Assembly: GCA_044353165.1 (NCBI GenBank)
Contig: JBILCM010000039.1
Coordinates: forward strand, 1-19,953
Origin: JBILCM01 sp044353165
GTDB taxonomy: Bacteria; Bacillota; Bacilli; Paenibacillales; YIM-B00363
Direction: 5' to 3'
DNA: 19,953 nucleotides
The notes beneath the pieces were generated by a model, which was given only the letters and a program-made list of their open reading frames with translations, ran no database searches and had not been told where the DNA came from. Positions 1 through 7,568 of the stretch are shown piece after piece. A program made the position numbers and the translations under genes. Each line of letters opens with the position of its first letter. Position 1 is the stretch's first letter.

Positions 1-726
1 ATTCGCATATGATTCGGCCTTATTGATGTTGTCATAGATCACATCATAACTGCCGGAATAAGTGAATGCTATACCATTCGCATCTTCATTCATATTCAAA
101 CCTGCTGTTGCAATGAGAAGTAAGAACGCGATCAGCATAAGTGCTGATCCAATGCCGTTGTAAATCAAGAACTTGTTGGCCGCTTTCTCCCGCTCATAGA
201 ATCCGTAGATACCAATTAGGAAAAACATCGGAACGATCGTCGTTTCGAAAAACATAAAGAACAAGAACAGATCACGGGCAAGGAATACACCGAAGATCCC
301 CATCTCGAGAAGCAAGAAAAGGATGAAGTACGTTTTCCACCGCTTCTTGATGTTTACAGACGCCAGCGCTGCCATTGCTCCAATAAAAGCTGTAAGAAAA
401 AGGAGCGGCAATGCGATTCCATCGACAGCTAATGCATAATCAAACCGGAGATTGTATTGGTTGATAGCACCTTGCGAAGCTTGGGTCAACAATTCCAAGT
501 TCAGTGGAATGTCAATCCAGCGCACCGTCTCTGTGAACTGTGCGGTCCCTGTGCTTAAATCAAAGGCAGCGTAAATCCATGCACACAAGATCAATGGGAT
601 GAACGTTGTGCCGATCCCAATCCACTTGATCAGTTGACCGTTATGTTTAGGGATAAAAAGCAGAATCAGGACACCAAGTAACGGTGAAAATAAAATCAAT
701 GACAATATCGGAATTTGCTCGAGCAT
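1..726 (-). CDS. nuoM: NADH-quinone oxidoreductase subunit M, N-terminal part
   Basis: This is the first 242 residues of an antiporter-like, proton-pumping membrane subunit of complex I; the rest lies outside the window. The frame is open from the ATG at 726 to base 1. The stretch 'LARDLFLFFMFFETTIVPM' (about residues 149-167) is the classic NuoM helix carrying the conserved membrane glutamate, here E161, equivalent to E144 of E. coli NuoM. It is followed by 'FFLIGIYGFYER', also typical. The start is decided by an AAGGAGGT site that lies inside the end of nuoL. The nuoL stop TAG directly abuts this ATG, so the two genes are probably translationally coupled. It is the last visible gene of the nuo operon; nuoN would be expected next, but this cannot be seen. 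Confidence 0.95.
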   Translation of the reverse strand, partial: MLEQIPILSLILFSPLLGVLILLFIPKHNGQLIKWIGIGTTFIPLILCAWIYAAFDLSTGTAQFTETVRWIDIPLNLELLTQASQGAINQYNLRFDYALAVDGIALPLLFLTAFIGAMAALASVNIKKRWKTYFILFLLLEMGIFGVFLARDLFLFFMFFETTIVPMFFLIGIYGFYEREKAANKFLIYNGIGSALMLIAFLLLIATAGLNMNEDANGIAFTYSGSYDVIYDNINKAESYAN

Positions 727-2619
727 CTAGAAAAACCTCCTTCCGGCCAAGAAAACAGCGAACAGAACGAAGCCAAACAGCATGAGCAATCCATAAGTTT
801 GCAACTGACCATTCTGTAACCGAATACCTACGCGCCCGATGCCGACCGTCACAACGGACAACAGTTTTACGACTCCGTCCACTACATACGTATCGAACGT
901 ATCTAGTACATTACCGAGCCAGCGATACGGTCCGACAATGATCGTCTGATACAATTCATCGATATAGTATTTGTTCTGGAGTACACGGTACAATCCATTC
1001 TTTACATCTTCCGCAGCGGGCTGTGAAGCTTCCAATGCCGTGTTCGCTGGCTTGCGATACATCGCGTATCCAATGAATATACCTGCTAGTGCAGCACCAT
1101 TGGACAAAATAATAACGAGCCAGTTGGCATGTTCTACAAGGGTTTCGCCGTGGAGCCAACCTGCCAACCATGGTTCCCCAGGCAAGTTCACGACGCCGGC
1201 AATCACAGCGAGAACAGCGAGCACGATCAATGGCACCGTCATGACTGCAGGTGATTCATGAGCATCTTGCGATTCGCGTGGTTTGCCGAGAAATACTAAC
1301 ACATACAGGCGTGTCATATACAATGCCGTGAAGAATGCTGCTAATATCCCTACAACGAACAGTATGGGTTGTCCCTCGTGTAATGTCTCTGCTAGAATCG
1401 CGTCTTTCGACCAAAAGCCTGACAATGGGAATACCCCTGCCAGAGCTAATGAACCGATGGCGAATGTAATCGCCGTAATACGCATCTTACCAAATAATCC
1501 GCCCATCTGGTGGATGTTCTGCTTGTGCACTGCATGGATGACACTGCCAGAGCCTAGGAACAAGAGTGCCTTGAAGAACGCATGGGTCAACAAGTGGAAC
1601 ATAGCGGCAGCGAGTGCCAGCTTCGAACCAAGTCCAAGCGCCATCATCATGTACCCCAGCTGACTTACCGTGGAGTAAGCCAATATCCGTTTAATGTCGT
1701 TCTGTGCGATAGCAATCGTGGCTGCGAATATCGCTGTGAAAGCACCGACATACGCGACGACAGAAAGCGAAACTTCTGACGCTAGGAATATATCGTATGT
1801 ACGCGCCACAAGGTATACGCCAGCAGCAACCATCGTTGCAGCATGGATGAGTGCAGATATCGGTGTAGGACCTTCCATCGCATCTGGCAACCATGTGTGT
1901 AATGGGAATTGACCCGATTTTCCGATCGCTCCAATAAAGATCAGAATGGCGATCCATGTGGCTAGACCTTCATTAATTTCCCCGCCCACGAAAGCATTAT
2001 GGATTGCGCTAAATTCTAAGGAATTGCCTGGCATCGCCCAGAATAATAACAAGATCGCGATGAACAAACCAACGTCGCCGATCCGCGTGACGATGAATGC
2101 TTTCTTGGCTGCCGCTTTCGCTTCCGGTTTATAGTACCAGAACCCTACGAGTAAGAACGAGCAAACCCCGACCAATTCCCAGAAAATATAGAGCATGAGT
2201 AAATTCGAAGAGATAACAAGCCCTAACATGGAGAATGTAAATAAAGACACATAAGCGAAGAATGTTGCTTTACGCTCGTCATCTGCCATATAACCTAACG
2301 AGTATAGGTTGACCAATGCACTAACCAGTGTAACAATCACCAGCATGAGCGCATTCAAATTGTTAACTTCAAAACCCATATGTAATGTGTATCCGGCAAA
2401 TTCTAACCAGTTCCATTCATTCCATGTGTAGTCGGTTGCATTGCCGCCTAGTCTTTCTACGAATACAAGAACGGCTAAAGTCATCGCTGCGAATGCGGCA
2501 ACGACACTGATCATTGATCCTAGTTTTTGTGCGGAACGTCCCATCGCTGTTAAAAGCAAGAAGCTAAGGAGCGGAAAGATTGGGATCAACCAGGCATATT
2601 GCACATAGACAGGTTCCAT
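727..2619 (-). CDS. nuoL: NADH-quinone oxidoreductase subunit L
   Basis: This is the largest antiporter-like membrane subunit of complex I (630 aa, close to the 613 of E. coli). It sits at the far end of the membrane arm and pumps protons. About 16 membrane segments can be seen. Key residues of the family are present: E148 in 'IFWELVGVCSF', K234 in 'GAIGKSGQFPLHTWLPDAM', H259 in 'ALIHAATMVAAGVYL', K350 in 'HAFFKALLF' and K405 in 'GFWSKDAIL'. The C-terminal part (motif 'NKYYIDELYQ', then a long amphipathic stretch and a last hydrophobic helix) fits the lateral helix HL. The ATG at 2619 follows a GGGGAGGG site. The gap to nuoK is 18 bp, and its stop abuts the nuoM start. No catalytic residue appears to be missing. 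Confidence 0.97.
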   Translation of the reverse strand: MEPVYVQYAWLIPIFPLLSFLLLTAMGRSAQKLGSMISVVAAFAAMTLAVLVFVERLGGNATDYTWNEWNWLEFAGYTLHMGFEVNNLNALMLVIVTLVSALVNLYSLGYMADDERKATFFAYVSLFTFSMLGLVISSNLLMLYIFWELVGVCSFLLVGFWYYKPEAKAAAKKAFIVTRIGDVGLFIAILLLFWAMPGNSLEFSAIHNAFVGGEINEGLATWIAILIFIGAIGKSGQFPLHTWLPDAMEGPTPISALIHAATMVAAGVYLVARTYDIFLASEVSLSVVAYVGAFTAIFAATIAIAQNDIKRILAYSTVSQLGYMMMALGLGSKLALAAAMFHLLTHAFFKALLFLGSGSVIHAVHKQNIHQMGGLFGKMRITAITFAIGSLALAGVFPLSGFWSKDAILAETLHEGQPILFVVGILAAFFTALYMTRLYVLVFLGKPRESQDAHESPAVMTVPLIVLAVLAVIAGVVNLPGEPWLAGWLHGETLVEHANWLVIILSNGAALAGIFIGYAMYRKPANTALEASQPAAEDVKNGLYRVLQNKYYIDELYQTIIVGPYRWLGNVLDTFDTYVVDGVVKLLSVVTVGIGRVGIRLQNGQLQTYGLLMLFGFVLFAVFLAGRRFF

Positions 2620-2637
2620 TCGTTCATTTCCCTCCCC

Positions 2638-2952
2638 TTAATGCTTCAATTCGTTCATTTCAGTAATATCGCTTGTGCCGCGGTTGCGGAACAACGCGAT
2701 GAGAATCGCTACACCCACAGCCGCCCCTGCTGCAGCAACGACGATGGTGAACAACGAGAAAATTTGTCCTGTAATCGAAGGAACAATCCCGTACTTGGAG
2801 AAAGCAATTAAATTTAAAACAACAGCATTGAGCATCAATTCAATAGACAACAGCACGATGACCGCATTGCGCTTCGTCAGGGCGCCGAACAATCCAATAC
2901 AGAACAAGATCGCTGCTAGTGTAAGATAGGAAGTCGCCAGATTGATCGTCAT
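2638..2952 (-). CDS. nuoK: NADH-quinone oxidoreductase subunit K, with a lost conserved glutamate
   Basis: This is a small membrane subunit of complex I (104 aa, three helices) that shares a proton channel with NuoJ, L, M and N. The start is the ATG at 2952, giving the usual family length and N-terminus 'MTINLATSYLTLAAILF'. It has a GGGAGGAAGG site, and its ATG overlaps the nuoJ stop as ATGA. A longer frame reaching 3039 exists but lies inside nuoJ. The first conserved carboxylate, E38 in 'LLSIELMLNAV' (E36 in E. coli), is present. The second, which in E. coli is E72 within 'AAAEASIG', reads as G76 in 'VAAAGAAVG', encoded by GGG. The change needs only one base from GAG. The C-terminal tail 'RNRGTSDITEMNELKH' is normal for Bacilli. 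Confidence 0.96.
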   Translation of the reverse strand: MTINLATSYLTLAAILFCIGLFGALTKRNAVIVLLSIELMLNAVVLNLIAFSKYGIVPSITGQIFSLFTIVVAAAGAAVGVAILIALFRNRGTSDITEMNELKH

Positions 2953-3464
2953 TTTCCTTCCTCCCTTCTTGCCAACACAATCGCGCCTATGAACGCAACC
3001 GTGAGCAGCAGCGACACGAGTTCGAACGGTAATACCCATTCTGTGAACAATCTTTCACCGATAGCCAATGTGTTGTCCTGCCCAGGGTCAAAGTCCGTAG
3101 CATCAGGCAACGTAGTATCTTGGATCGCAAAGAACAGAATGCCGAATAACGCAGCACAACCGATGGCTGATAATGTTTCTTGTTTTGTCCAAGGTTGTTC
3201 GGTTTCCACTTCTTCGTGCTTCGTCAGCATAATCCCAAAGATCATTAGGATCGATACAGCCCCGGCATAAATCAAAATCTGCACGAAGGCAACGAATTCG
3301 GCTTCCAGAATGACATAAACGCCACCCAAGCTCAAAAATGTGAATGCTAAGGATACGACCATATGCACAACCTTCGTGAAACTAATCATGAAGATCGCAC
3401 CACCAATGATGAGCAAGGCAAAAATGAAGAAGGCTGCCAACTCACCGGTTAGAAACGACGGCAT
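2949..3464 (-). CDS. nuoJ: NADH-quinone oxidoreductase subunit J
   Basis: This membrane subunit of complex I (171 aa, about five hydrophobic segments) helps form the link between the quinone site and the antiporter subunits. The family signature 'LGGVYVILEAEFVAFVQILIYAGAVSILMIFGIML' region covers residues about 46-80. It includes the unwound pi-bulge helix region around 'IYAGAVSILMIF'. The start is the ATG at 3464, with an AAAGGAGGAAA site about 9 bases upstream. It begins 1 base after the nuoI stop and ends with a 4-base ATGA overlap with nuoK. Its position between nuoI and nuoK is the conserved nuo order. Confidence 0.96.
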   Translation of the reverse strand: MPSFLTGELAAFFIFALLIIGGAIFMISFTKVVHMVVSLAFTFLSLGGVYVILEAEFVAFVQILIYAGAVSILMIFGIMLTKHEEVETEQPWTKQETLSAIGCAALFGILFFAIQDTTLPDATDFDPGQDNTLAIGERLFTEWVLPFELVSLLLTVAFIGAIVLARREEGK

Positions 3465-3465
3465 C

Positions 3466-3918
3466 TTACGAGTTTCCTCCTTTAGCGGCAGGCGTCAGAT
3501 TCGTGCTGTTAACACTGCGCACGTTCGTATTGTTATCACTTAACCATTCCATATTTTTAAACAGATCATCTCGACTGTACGTAGCCAATTCAAAATTGTT
3601 CGTCATCACAATCGCTTCGGTGGGACAAACTTCCGTGCACAAGTCGCACAAAATGCAAATTTCAAAGTTAATGTCATACGTGTCAATGACCTTCCCTTTC
3701 TTTGTGGGATCGGGATTGGGCTTGCCTGTGAGTGTAATACATTCGGTCGGACATATGCGTACGCATTGGTTGCAGACGATACATTTGTCCGGATCAAAAT
3801 GTTGCACCCCACGGAATCGGTCTGGCATATCGATGGGTACATCCGGATACGCGTATGTGACTTTCTTCTCGGTCAAATTCTTAAGCGTAACGCCTAATCC
3901 TTTTGCCAATCCTTTCAT
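3466..3918 (-). CDS. nuoI: NADH-quinone oxidoreductase subunit I, 2x[4Fe-4S] ferredoxin-like
   Basis: This peripheral-arm subunit of complex I carries two [4Fe-4S] clusters (N6a and N6b) that pass electrons to NuoB. Two CxxCxxCxxxCP motifs are seen: C46, C49, C52, C56 and C88, C91, C94, C98 in a 150-residue protein. The chosen start is the ATG at 3918, with GGAGGG 8 bases upstream (3927-3932). An in-frame TTG at 3939 would place that ribosome site inside the coding region, so it is less likely. After the second cluster motif there is a roughly 50-residue tail rich in Asn, Ser and Thr. The gene lies 26 bases after nuoH. In a complex I without NuoEFG, NuoI and NuoB are the only cluster-carrying subunits encoded here. 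Confidence 0.97.
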   Translation of the reverse strand: MKGLAKGLGVTLKNLTEKKVTYAYPDVPIDMPDRFRGVQHFDPDKCIVCNQCVRICPTECITLTGKPNPDPTKKGKVIDTYDINFEICILCDLCTEVCPTEAIVMTNNFELATYSRDDLFKNMEWLSDNNTNVRSVNSTNLTPAAKGGNS

Positions 3919-3944
3919 CTTCAATACCCTCCATTCCAATTAAT

Positions 3945-4949
3945 TTAGAGAAATTGTTTCACGAGTGCTGTGACGAAAATATTGATCAAGGCGATCGGCA
4001 ATAAATATTTCCACGCAAGTCCCATCAGTTGATCGACGCGAATACGCGGCATTGTACCGCGGAGCCAGATCAAGAAAAATACGACGAATGAGAACTTCAA
4101 TACAAACCAGATGATTTCAGGCACAAAGTCAAGGAACGGGAATGGCGCATGCCAGCCGCCTAAAAATAATGTGGTTGTAATGGCTGCCATAGCGAAGACA
4201 TACACGTATTCGGCAAGCATGAAGAATGCGAAGCGAAATCCGCTGTATTCCACATGGTAGCCGGCAACGAGTTCGGACTCGGCTTCCGGTAAATCGAATG
4301 GTGTTCGATTCAACTCCGATACCGATGCAATCAAGAAAATCCCGAAAGCAACAATTTGAGGGAATATATTCCAATTCCAGAACCACCCGGATTGACCTTC
4401 GACAATTTCTTTAAAATTCAAACTGCCAGAAAGCAGAATAACCCCAACCATAGATAAAATAAGCGGAACTTCATAAGAAATCATCTGTGCAGCGGATCGC
4501 ATACCACCCAAAAGGGAGTATTTGTTGTTCGATGCCCAGCCGCCTAGAACGATGCCGAGTGTCGTAATACTCGAGAGTGCTCCAAAATAGAGCACACCCA
4601 CGTTTAAATTCGCAGCATACAGATTGCTTGTGTAAGGCAACGTAGCGATGACCGCGAAAGAGGGTACGAAAGCAATCGCTGGTGCGAGAACGAACAAGGC
4701 GCGATCCGCACGTGAAGGAATCGTGTCTTCCTTGAGCAGAAGTTTCAGGACATCGGCCACCGTCTGGAGCAACCCGAACGGTCCGACGCGGTTGGGCCCA
4801 ATCCGCAGCTGCATCCAGCCGAGTATTTTTCGTTCAAAATAAATCGCATACGTCACAAAACCAAGAACGATCATAAGCACAATCACGCCGACAAGCAACA
4901 TGACAAAAAAGCTATTCCACGTCATTGGATTTTCAAAGTACGTTTGCAT
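3945..4949 (-). CDS. nuoH: NADH-quinone oxidoreductase subunit H
   Basis: This membrane subunit (334 aa, about eight helices) forms part of the quinone-binding chamber of complex I together with NuoB and NuoD. Strong signatures are 'YFERKILGWMQLRIGPNRVG' at residues 37-56, 'MRSAAQMISYE' at 150-160 and 'RTPFDLPEAESELVAGYHVE' at 215-234, with the conserved acidic cluster E222, E224 and E226. The ATG at 4949 is preferred over an in-frame TTG at 4955: GGGGAGGT (4959-4966) is 9 bases from the ATG but only 3 from the TTG. The ATG shares one base with the nuoD stop (TGATG), which suggests translational coupling. Confidence 0.97.
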   Translation of the reverse strand: MQTYFENPMTWNSFFVMLLVGVIVLMIVLGFVTYAIYFERKILGWMQLRIGPNRVGPFGLLQTVADVLKLLLKEDTIPSRADRALFVLAPAIAFVPSFAVIATLPYTSNLYAANLNVGVLYFGALSSITTLGIVLGGWASNNKYSLLGGMRSAAQMISYEVPLILSMVGVILLSGSLNFKEIVEGQSGWFWNWNIFPQIVAFGIFLIASVSELNRTPFDLPEAESELVAGYHVEYSGFRFAFFMLAEYVYVFAMAAITTTLFLGGWHAPFPFLDFVPEIIWFVLKFSFVVFFLIWLRGTMPRIRVDQLMGLAWKYLLPIALINIFVTALVKQFL

Positions 4950-6052
4950 CAGCAATCGACCTCCCCTACAACGATGTCGATTGCACCTAAGATCGTGATC
5001 ATATTCGTCATCGTCTCGCCAACGAGCAATTTCGGTAAAATTTGCAAGTTGACGAATGAAGGTCTTCTAAATTTGAGACGGAACGGCTTATCTTTGCCGC
5101 GCGAGACGAGATAACAACCAATTTCCCCACGCGGTGACTCGATTGCCGTATAAATTTCACCTTCAGGCGGACGAACGATCCGCGGTACTTTCCCCATAAT
5201 TGGGCCTTCGCTCGGGATCGATTCAATCGCTTGTTCTAGGATGCGCAAGCTCTGGTGGATCTCAGCCAGACGGACATTGTAACGGTCATAGCAATCTCCG
5301 TTGACGCCAACAGGCACATCGAAATCGAATCGATCATATAAACTATAGGGCTGGTCTTTGCGTAAATCCCACTTCACGCCTGTGCAACGAAGATTCGCGC
5401 CGCTTAATCCATAATCGATCGCGGTTTGCGCATCATATTGGCCAATGCCGCGAATCCGAGCAAGGAAAATCTCATTCCCGCTCACCAATTCATCATACTC
5501 TTTTAATTTTAATCGCATGTAAGGAATAAACTCACGAACTTTCTCAATCCAACCTTCTGGCGCATCCCATTTCACTCCGCCAACACGCATATAGAAATAG
5601 GTTAACCGCGCCCCGCACAACTCATTGAACAAGTTAATGATGATTTCACGATCACGGAACGCATAAAGAAACGGGCTCATGGCCCCTATATCAAGAAGAT
5701 ATGTGCCCCACCATACGAGGTGCGACGCGACACGCTGCAATTCCATCACAATCAGTCTGAGGTATTCAGCTCGTTCGGGTATTTCAAGACTCATTAATTT
5801 CTCAACCGTATGACAAAGCACATAGTTATTGGTCATCGCTGACACATAATCCATACGGTCGGTATAAGGAATGATCTGGGTATAGGTCAAGTTTTCGGCC
5901 AGTTTCTCTGTGCCACGATGCAAGTAACCCATCACTGGAATCGCTTCTTTGATCACTTCGCCGTCAAGTTTAACAATAATCCGAAAAACACCATGTGTAC
6001 TCGGATGTTGCGGCCCTACGTTCAATAACAATTCTTCCGTTCTTAACGCCAT
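4949..6052 (-). CDS. nuoD: NADH-quinone oxidoreductase subunit D, 49-kDa quinone-site subunit
   Basis: This peripheral-arm subunit (367 aa) forms the quinone reduction site with NuoB. It is descended from the large subunit of [NiFe] hydrogenases but lacks the metal-binding cysteines. The N-terminal motif 'LNVGPQHPSTHGVFR' contains H16 and H20, followed by 'GYLHRGTEKLAENLTYTQ'. The region 'RMDYVSAM' holds Y69, matching the quinone-contacting tyrosine of the family. The C-terminal 'PSFVNLQILPKLLVGE' and 'ILGAIDIVVGEVD' stretches are canonical. The last residue is Cys where Arg is usual, which I take to be minor. The ATG at 6052 has GGAGGTG about 10 bases upstream. NuoC and NuoD are separate proteins here, unlike the E. 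coli fusion. Confidence 0.97.
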   Translation of the reverse strand: MALRTEELLLNVGPQHPSTHGVFRIIVKLDGEVIKEAIPVMGYLHRGTEKLAENLTYTQIIPYTDRMDYVSAMTNNYVLCHTVEKLMSLEIPERAEYLRLIVMELQRVASHLVWWGTYLLDIGAMSPFLYAFRDREIIINLFNELCGARLTYFYMRVGGVKWDAPEGWIEKVREFIPYMRLKLKEYDELVSGNEIFLARIRGIGQYDAQTAIDYGLSGANLRCTGVKWDLRKDQPYSLYDRFDFDVPVGVNGDCYDRYNVRLAEIHQSLRILEQAIESIPSEGPIMGKVPRIVRPPEGEIYTAIESPRGEIGCYLVSRGKDKPFRLKFRRPSFVNLQILPKLLVGETMTNMITILGAIDIVVGEVDC

Positions 6053-6058
6053 GATTCC

Positions 6059-6541
6059 TTACACCTCCGGGTCGATCGATACGTAATCTTTGCGCAAAGG
6101 ATAACCCACCCAATCGTCGGGCATCATTATGCGGCGCAAATCCGGATGTCCCGGAAAATCAATACCTAATAAATCGAAGATCTCTCGCTCATTCCAATTC
6201 GCTGTCGACCATAGCAACGTGACCGAAGGAATCGAAGCCTCTTCTCGGTTTGTCTTCACTTTGACACACAATTCGTGCTTCGATGTTAGGTTGATTAAGT
6301 GATAGGCCACTTCAAGATGTGTTTCTTGATCAACACCGGATACATTGCGCAAGTAATTGAAAGCTGTTTCCGGATGAAGCTTTAACGTCTCTGCAGCTTT
6401 AGCCCATTGATCACTGCGAACCGTGATCGTCGGTATCCCGCTACCGAGTTGATTGATCTGTGCAAGTTCCACTGCATCGTTCCCGACAGTTTCACCCAGA
6501 AGCAAGGCAACACGATCCAAAAATTGTTGTTCTCCTGACAT
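6059..6541 (-). CDS. nuoC: NADH-quinone oxidoreductase subunit C, 30-kDa subunit
   Basis: This peripheral-arm structural subunit of complex I (160 aa) binds NuoD, NuoB and NuoI and has no cofactor. The family signature is clear: 'NWNEREIFDLLGIDFPGHPD' at residues 115-134 and 'DWVGYPLRKDY' at 143-153. The first ~40 residues are variable, as in other Bacilli. The ATG at 6541 overlaps the nuoB stop by one base (TAATG). Its ribosome site is weak (GGGTGA), so translation probably depends on coupling to nuoB. It is followed 6 bases later by nuoD. Confidence 0.96.
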   Translation of the reverse strand: MSGEQQFLDRVALLLGETVGNDAVELAQINQLGSGIPTITVRSDQWAKAAETLKLHPETAFNYLRNVSGVDQETHLEVAYHLINLTSKHELCVKVKTNREEASIPSVTLLWSTANWNEREIFDLLGIDFPGHPDLRRIMMPDDWVGYPLRKDYVSIDPEV

Positions 6542-7056
6542 TATTGCGTCACCCGCTTTCCGGTCTTCGCTTCATAACGGATCTTTTCTTGTAGCTTATT
6601 GATCCCATAGATGAGAGCTGCCGGATTGGGTGGACACCCAGGGATATACACGTCAACAGGAACAATCTGGTCGACGCCTTTCACAACGGAATACGATTTT
6701 ACGTAGGGGCCGCCTGCCGTTGCGCATGAACCCATGGCGATCACCCATTTGGGTTCTGGCATCTGATCATACAACTTGCGCAAAAGCGGACCCATCTTTT
6801 TGGTTACGGTACCGGCTACAATCATACAATCAGACTGTCGCGGGGATGTGCGGAAAAATACACCAAAACGGTCCAAGTCATAATGGGAAGCGCCTGTTCC
6901 CATCATCTCGATCGCACAACAAGCAAGGCCGAATGTGAGCGGCCAAATCGAATTGCTGCGCGCCCAACCTTTTAACTGCTCCAGTGTCGTCATGAATACG
7001 TTGCGTTGTATTTCTTCATATTCTTCAGGTTTTATATTTTTTAAATCGAGTTCCAT
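6541..7056 (-). CDS. nuoB: NADH-quinone oxidoreductase subunit B, cluster N2 subunit
   Basis: This peripheral-arm subunit (171 aa) carries cluster N2, the last [4Fe-4S] centre before quinone. The four family ligands are visible: the adjacent C46 and C47 in 'FGLACCAIEMM', C111 in 'MGSCATAGGPY' and C141 in 'YIPGCPPNP'. The motif 'DCMIVAGTVTKKMGP' is also present. The ATG at 7056 is chosen, with GAAGGT (7063-7068) 6 bases upstream; an in-frame TTG at 7077 would swallow that site. The gene overlaps the end of nuoA by 16 bases, which indicates tight coupling. The N-terminus is short and acidic. Confidence 0.97.
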   Translation of the reverse strand: MELDLKNIKPEEYEEIQRNVFMTTLEQLKGWARSNSIWPLTFGLACCAIEMMGTGASHYDLDRFGVFFRTSPRQSDCMIVAGTVTKKMGPLLRKLYDQMPEPKWVIAMGSCATAGGPYVKSYSVVKGVDQIVPVDVYIPGCPPNPAALIYGINKLQEKIRYEAKTGKRVTQ

Positions 7057-7412
7057 TTTAACACCTTCTTCTTCCAAGCATAAATTAATCCAATCACCAA
7101 CAATAACACGAAGATCAACATTTCGACCAAGGCAAATAAACCTAATTTTTCATAAGCTACAGCCCACGGATAAAGAAAGATCGCTTCAACATCAAAGATA
7201 ACAAACATCAGTGCGAACAAATAATACCTTACATTAAAACGAACCTGCCCACTGCCGACAGGTACATTCCCGCTTTCATATGTTGTCTGCTTCTCGAGTG
7301 TAGGTTGATGTGGACGTAACAACTTACCGACAGTCAAAGCAGATACAACTAAAAAAATTCCTAAGGCTACGAAGATCGCAACCAACACATAATTATTCAT
7401 GTAGAATGACAA
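7041..7412 (-). CDS. nuoA: NADH-quinone oxidoreductase subunit A, probable TTG start
   Basis: This small membrane subunit of complex I (123 aa, three helices) lies near the quinone cavity. Signatures are 'ERKxxYESG'-like 'EKQTTYESGNVPVG' and the conserved acidic helix 'FDVEAIFLYPWAVAYEKLG'. The start is probably TTG at 7412, because AGGAGGT (7420-7426) sits 7 bases upstream of it. The first ATG, at 7400, is 19 bases from that site, too far for good initiation. The frame extends further upstream to 7529, but that part crosses the promoter and has no homology. It is the first gene of the nuo operon and overlaps nuoB by 16 bases. Confidence 0.94.
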   Translation of the reverse strand: MSFYMNNYVLVAIFVALGIFLVVSALTVGKLLRPHQPTLEKQTTYESGNVPVGSGQVRFNVRYYLFALMFVIFDVEAIFLYPWAVAYEKLGLFALVEMLIFVLLLVIGLIYAWKKKVLKWNSI

Positions 7413-7419
7413 GCGTACT

Positions 7420-7426
7420 ACCTCCT
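7420..7426 (-). promoter_or_regulatory. Ribosome binding site that sets the nuoA start
   Basis: Read on the minus strand, this is AGGAGGT, a perfect match to the anti-Shine-Dalgarno sequence. It lies 7 bases before TTG 7412 and 19 before ATG 7400, so it favours the TTG as the nuoA start. Confidence 0.8.
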
Positions 7427-7461
7427 CTATGCATAATTTCCTAGGGCGAAAGATCTTATCC

Positions 7462-7490
7462 ATTATATCAAAAAGTTTCATTCTCGTATA
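7462..7490 (-). promoter_or_regulatory. Probable sigma-A promoter of the nuo operon, extended -10 type
   Basis: On the minus strand, a perfect TATAAT (7462-7467) is preceded by TGA (7468-7470), giving an extended -10 element (TGnTATAAT). The -35 position at 17-base spacing (7485-7490, TATACG) is poor, which is usual for extended -10 promoters. It lies about 50 bases upstream of the nuoA start and just downstream of the hairpin that follows atpC. A very similar element, TGATATAATGG, precedes upp. Confidence 0.7.
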
Positions 7491-7518
7491 TGAAAGAATA
7501 CCCGCATTACGACACACT

Positions 7519-7559
7519 AAAATCGTCAAGCATCTCAGAATAACGAGCGCTTGACGATT
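7519..7559 (-). terminator. Terminator-like hairpin after atpC
   Basis: Two arms, 7521-7531 and 7549-7559, form a perfect 11-bp stem (AATCGTCAAGC with GCTTGACGATT) around a 17-base loop. In the atp direction the stem runs into TTTT followed by AGTGTG, so the U-tract is short. It sits 10 bases after the atpC stop and before the nuo promoter. It is likely a partial terminator or 3' stabiliser separating atp from nuo expression. Confidence 0.7.
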
Positions 7560-7568
7560 CCAGGTTAC

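Noticed and set aside
2953..3039. N-terminal extension of NuoK upstream of 2952
   Set aside because: It lies inside nuoJ, has no family similarity, and the ATG at 2952 has a good ribosome site and gives the usual length.
3503..3943. A 146-codon plus-strand frame antisense to nuoI
   Set aside because: nuoI shows perfect ferredoxin motifs on the other strand; the antisense frame has no motif or ribosome site.
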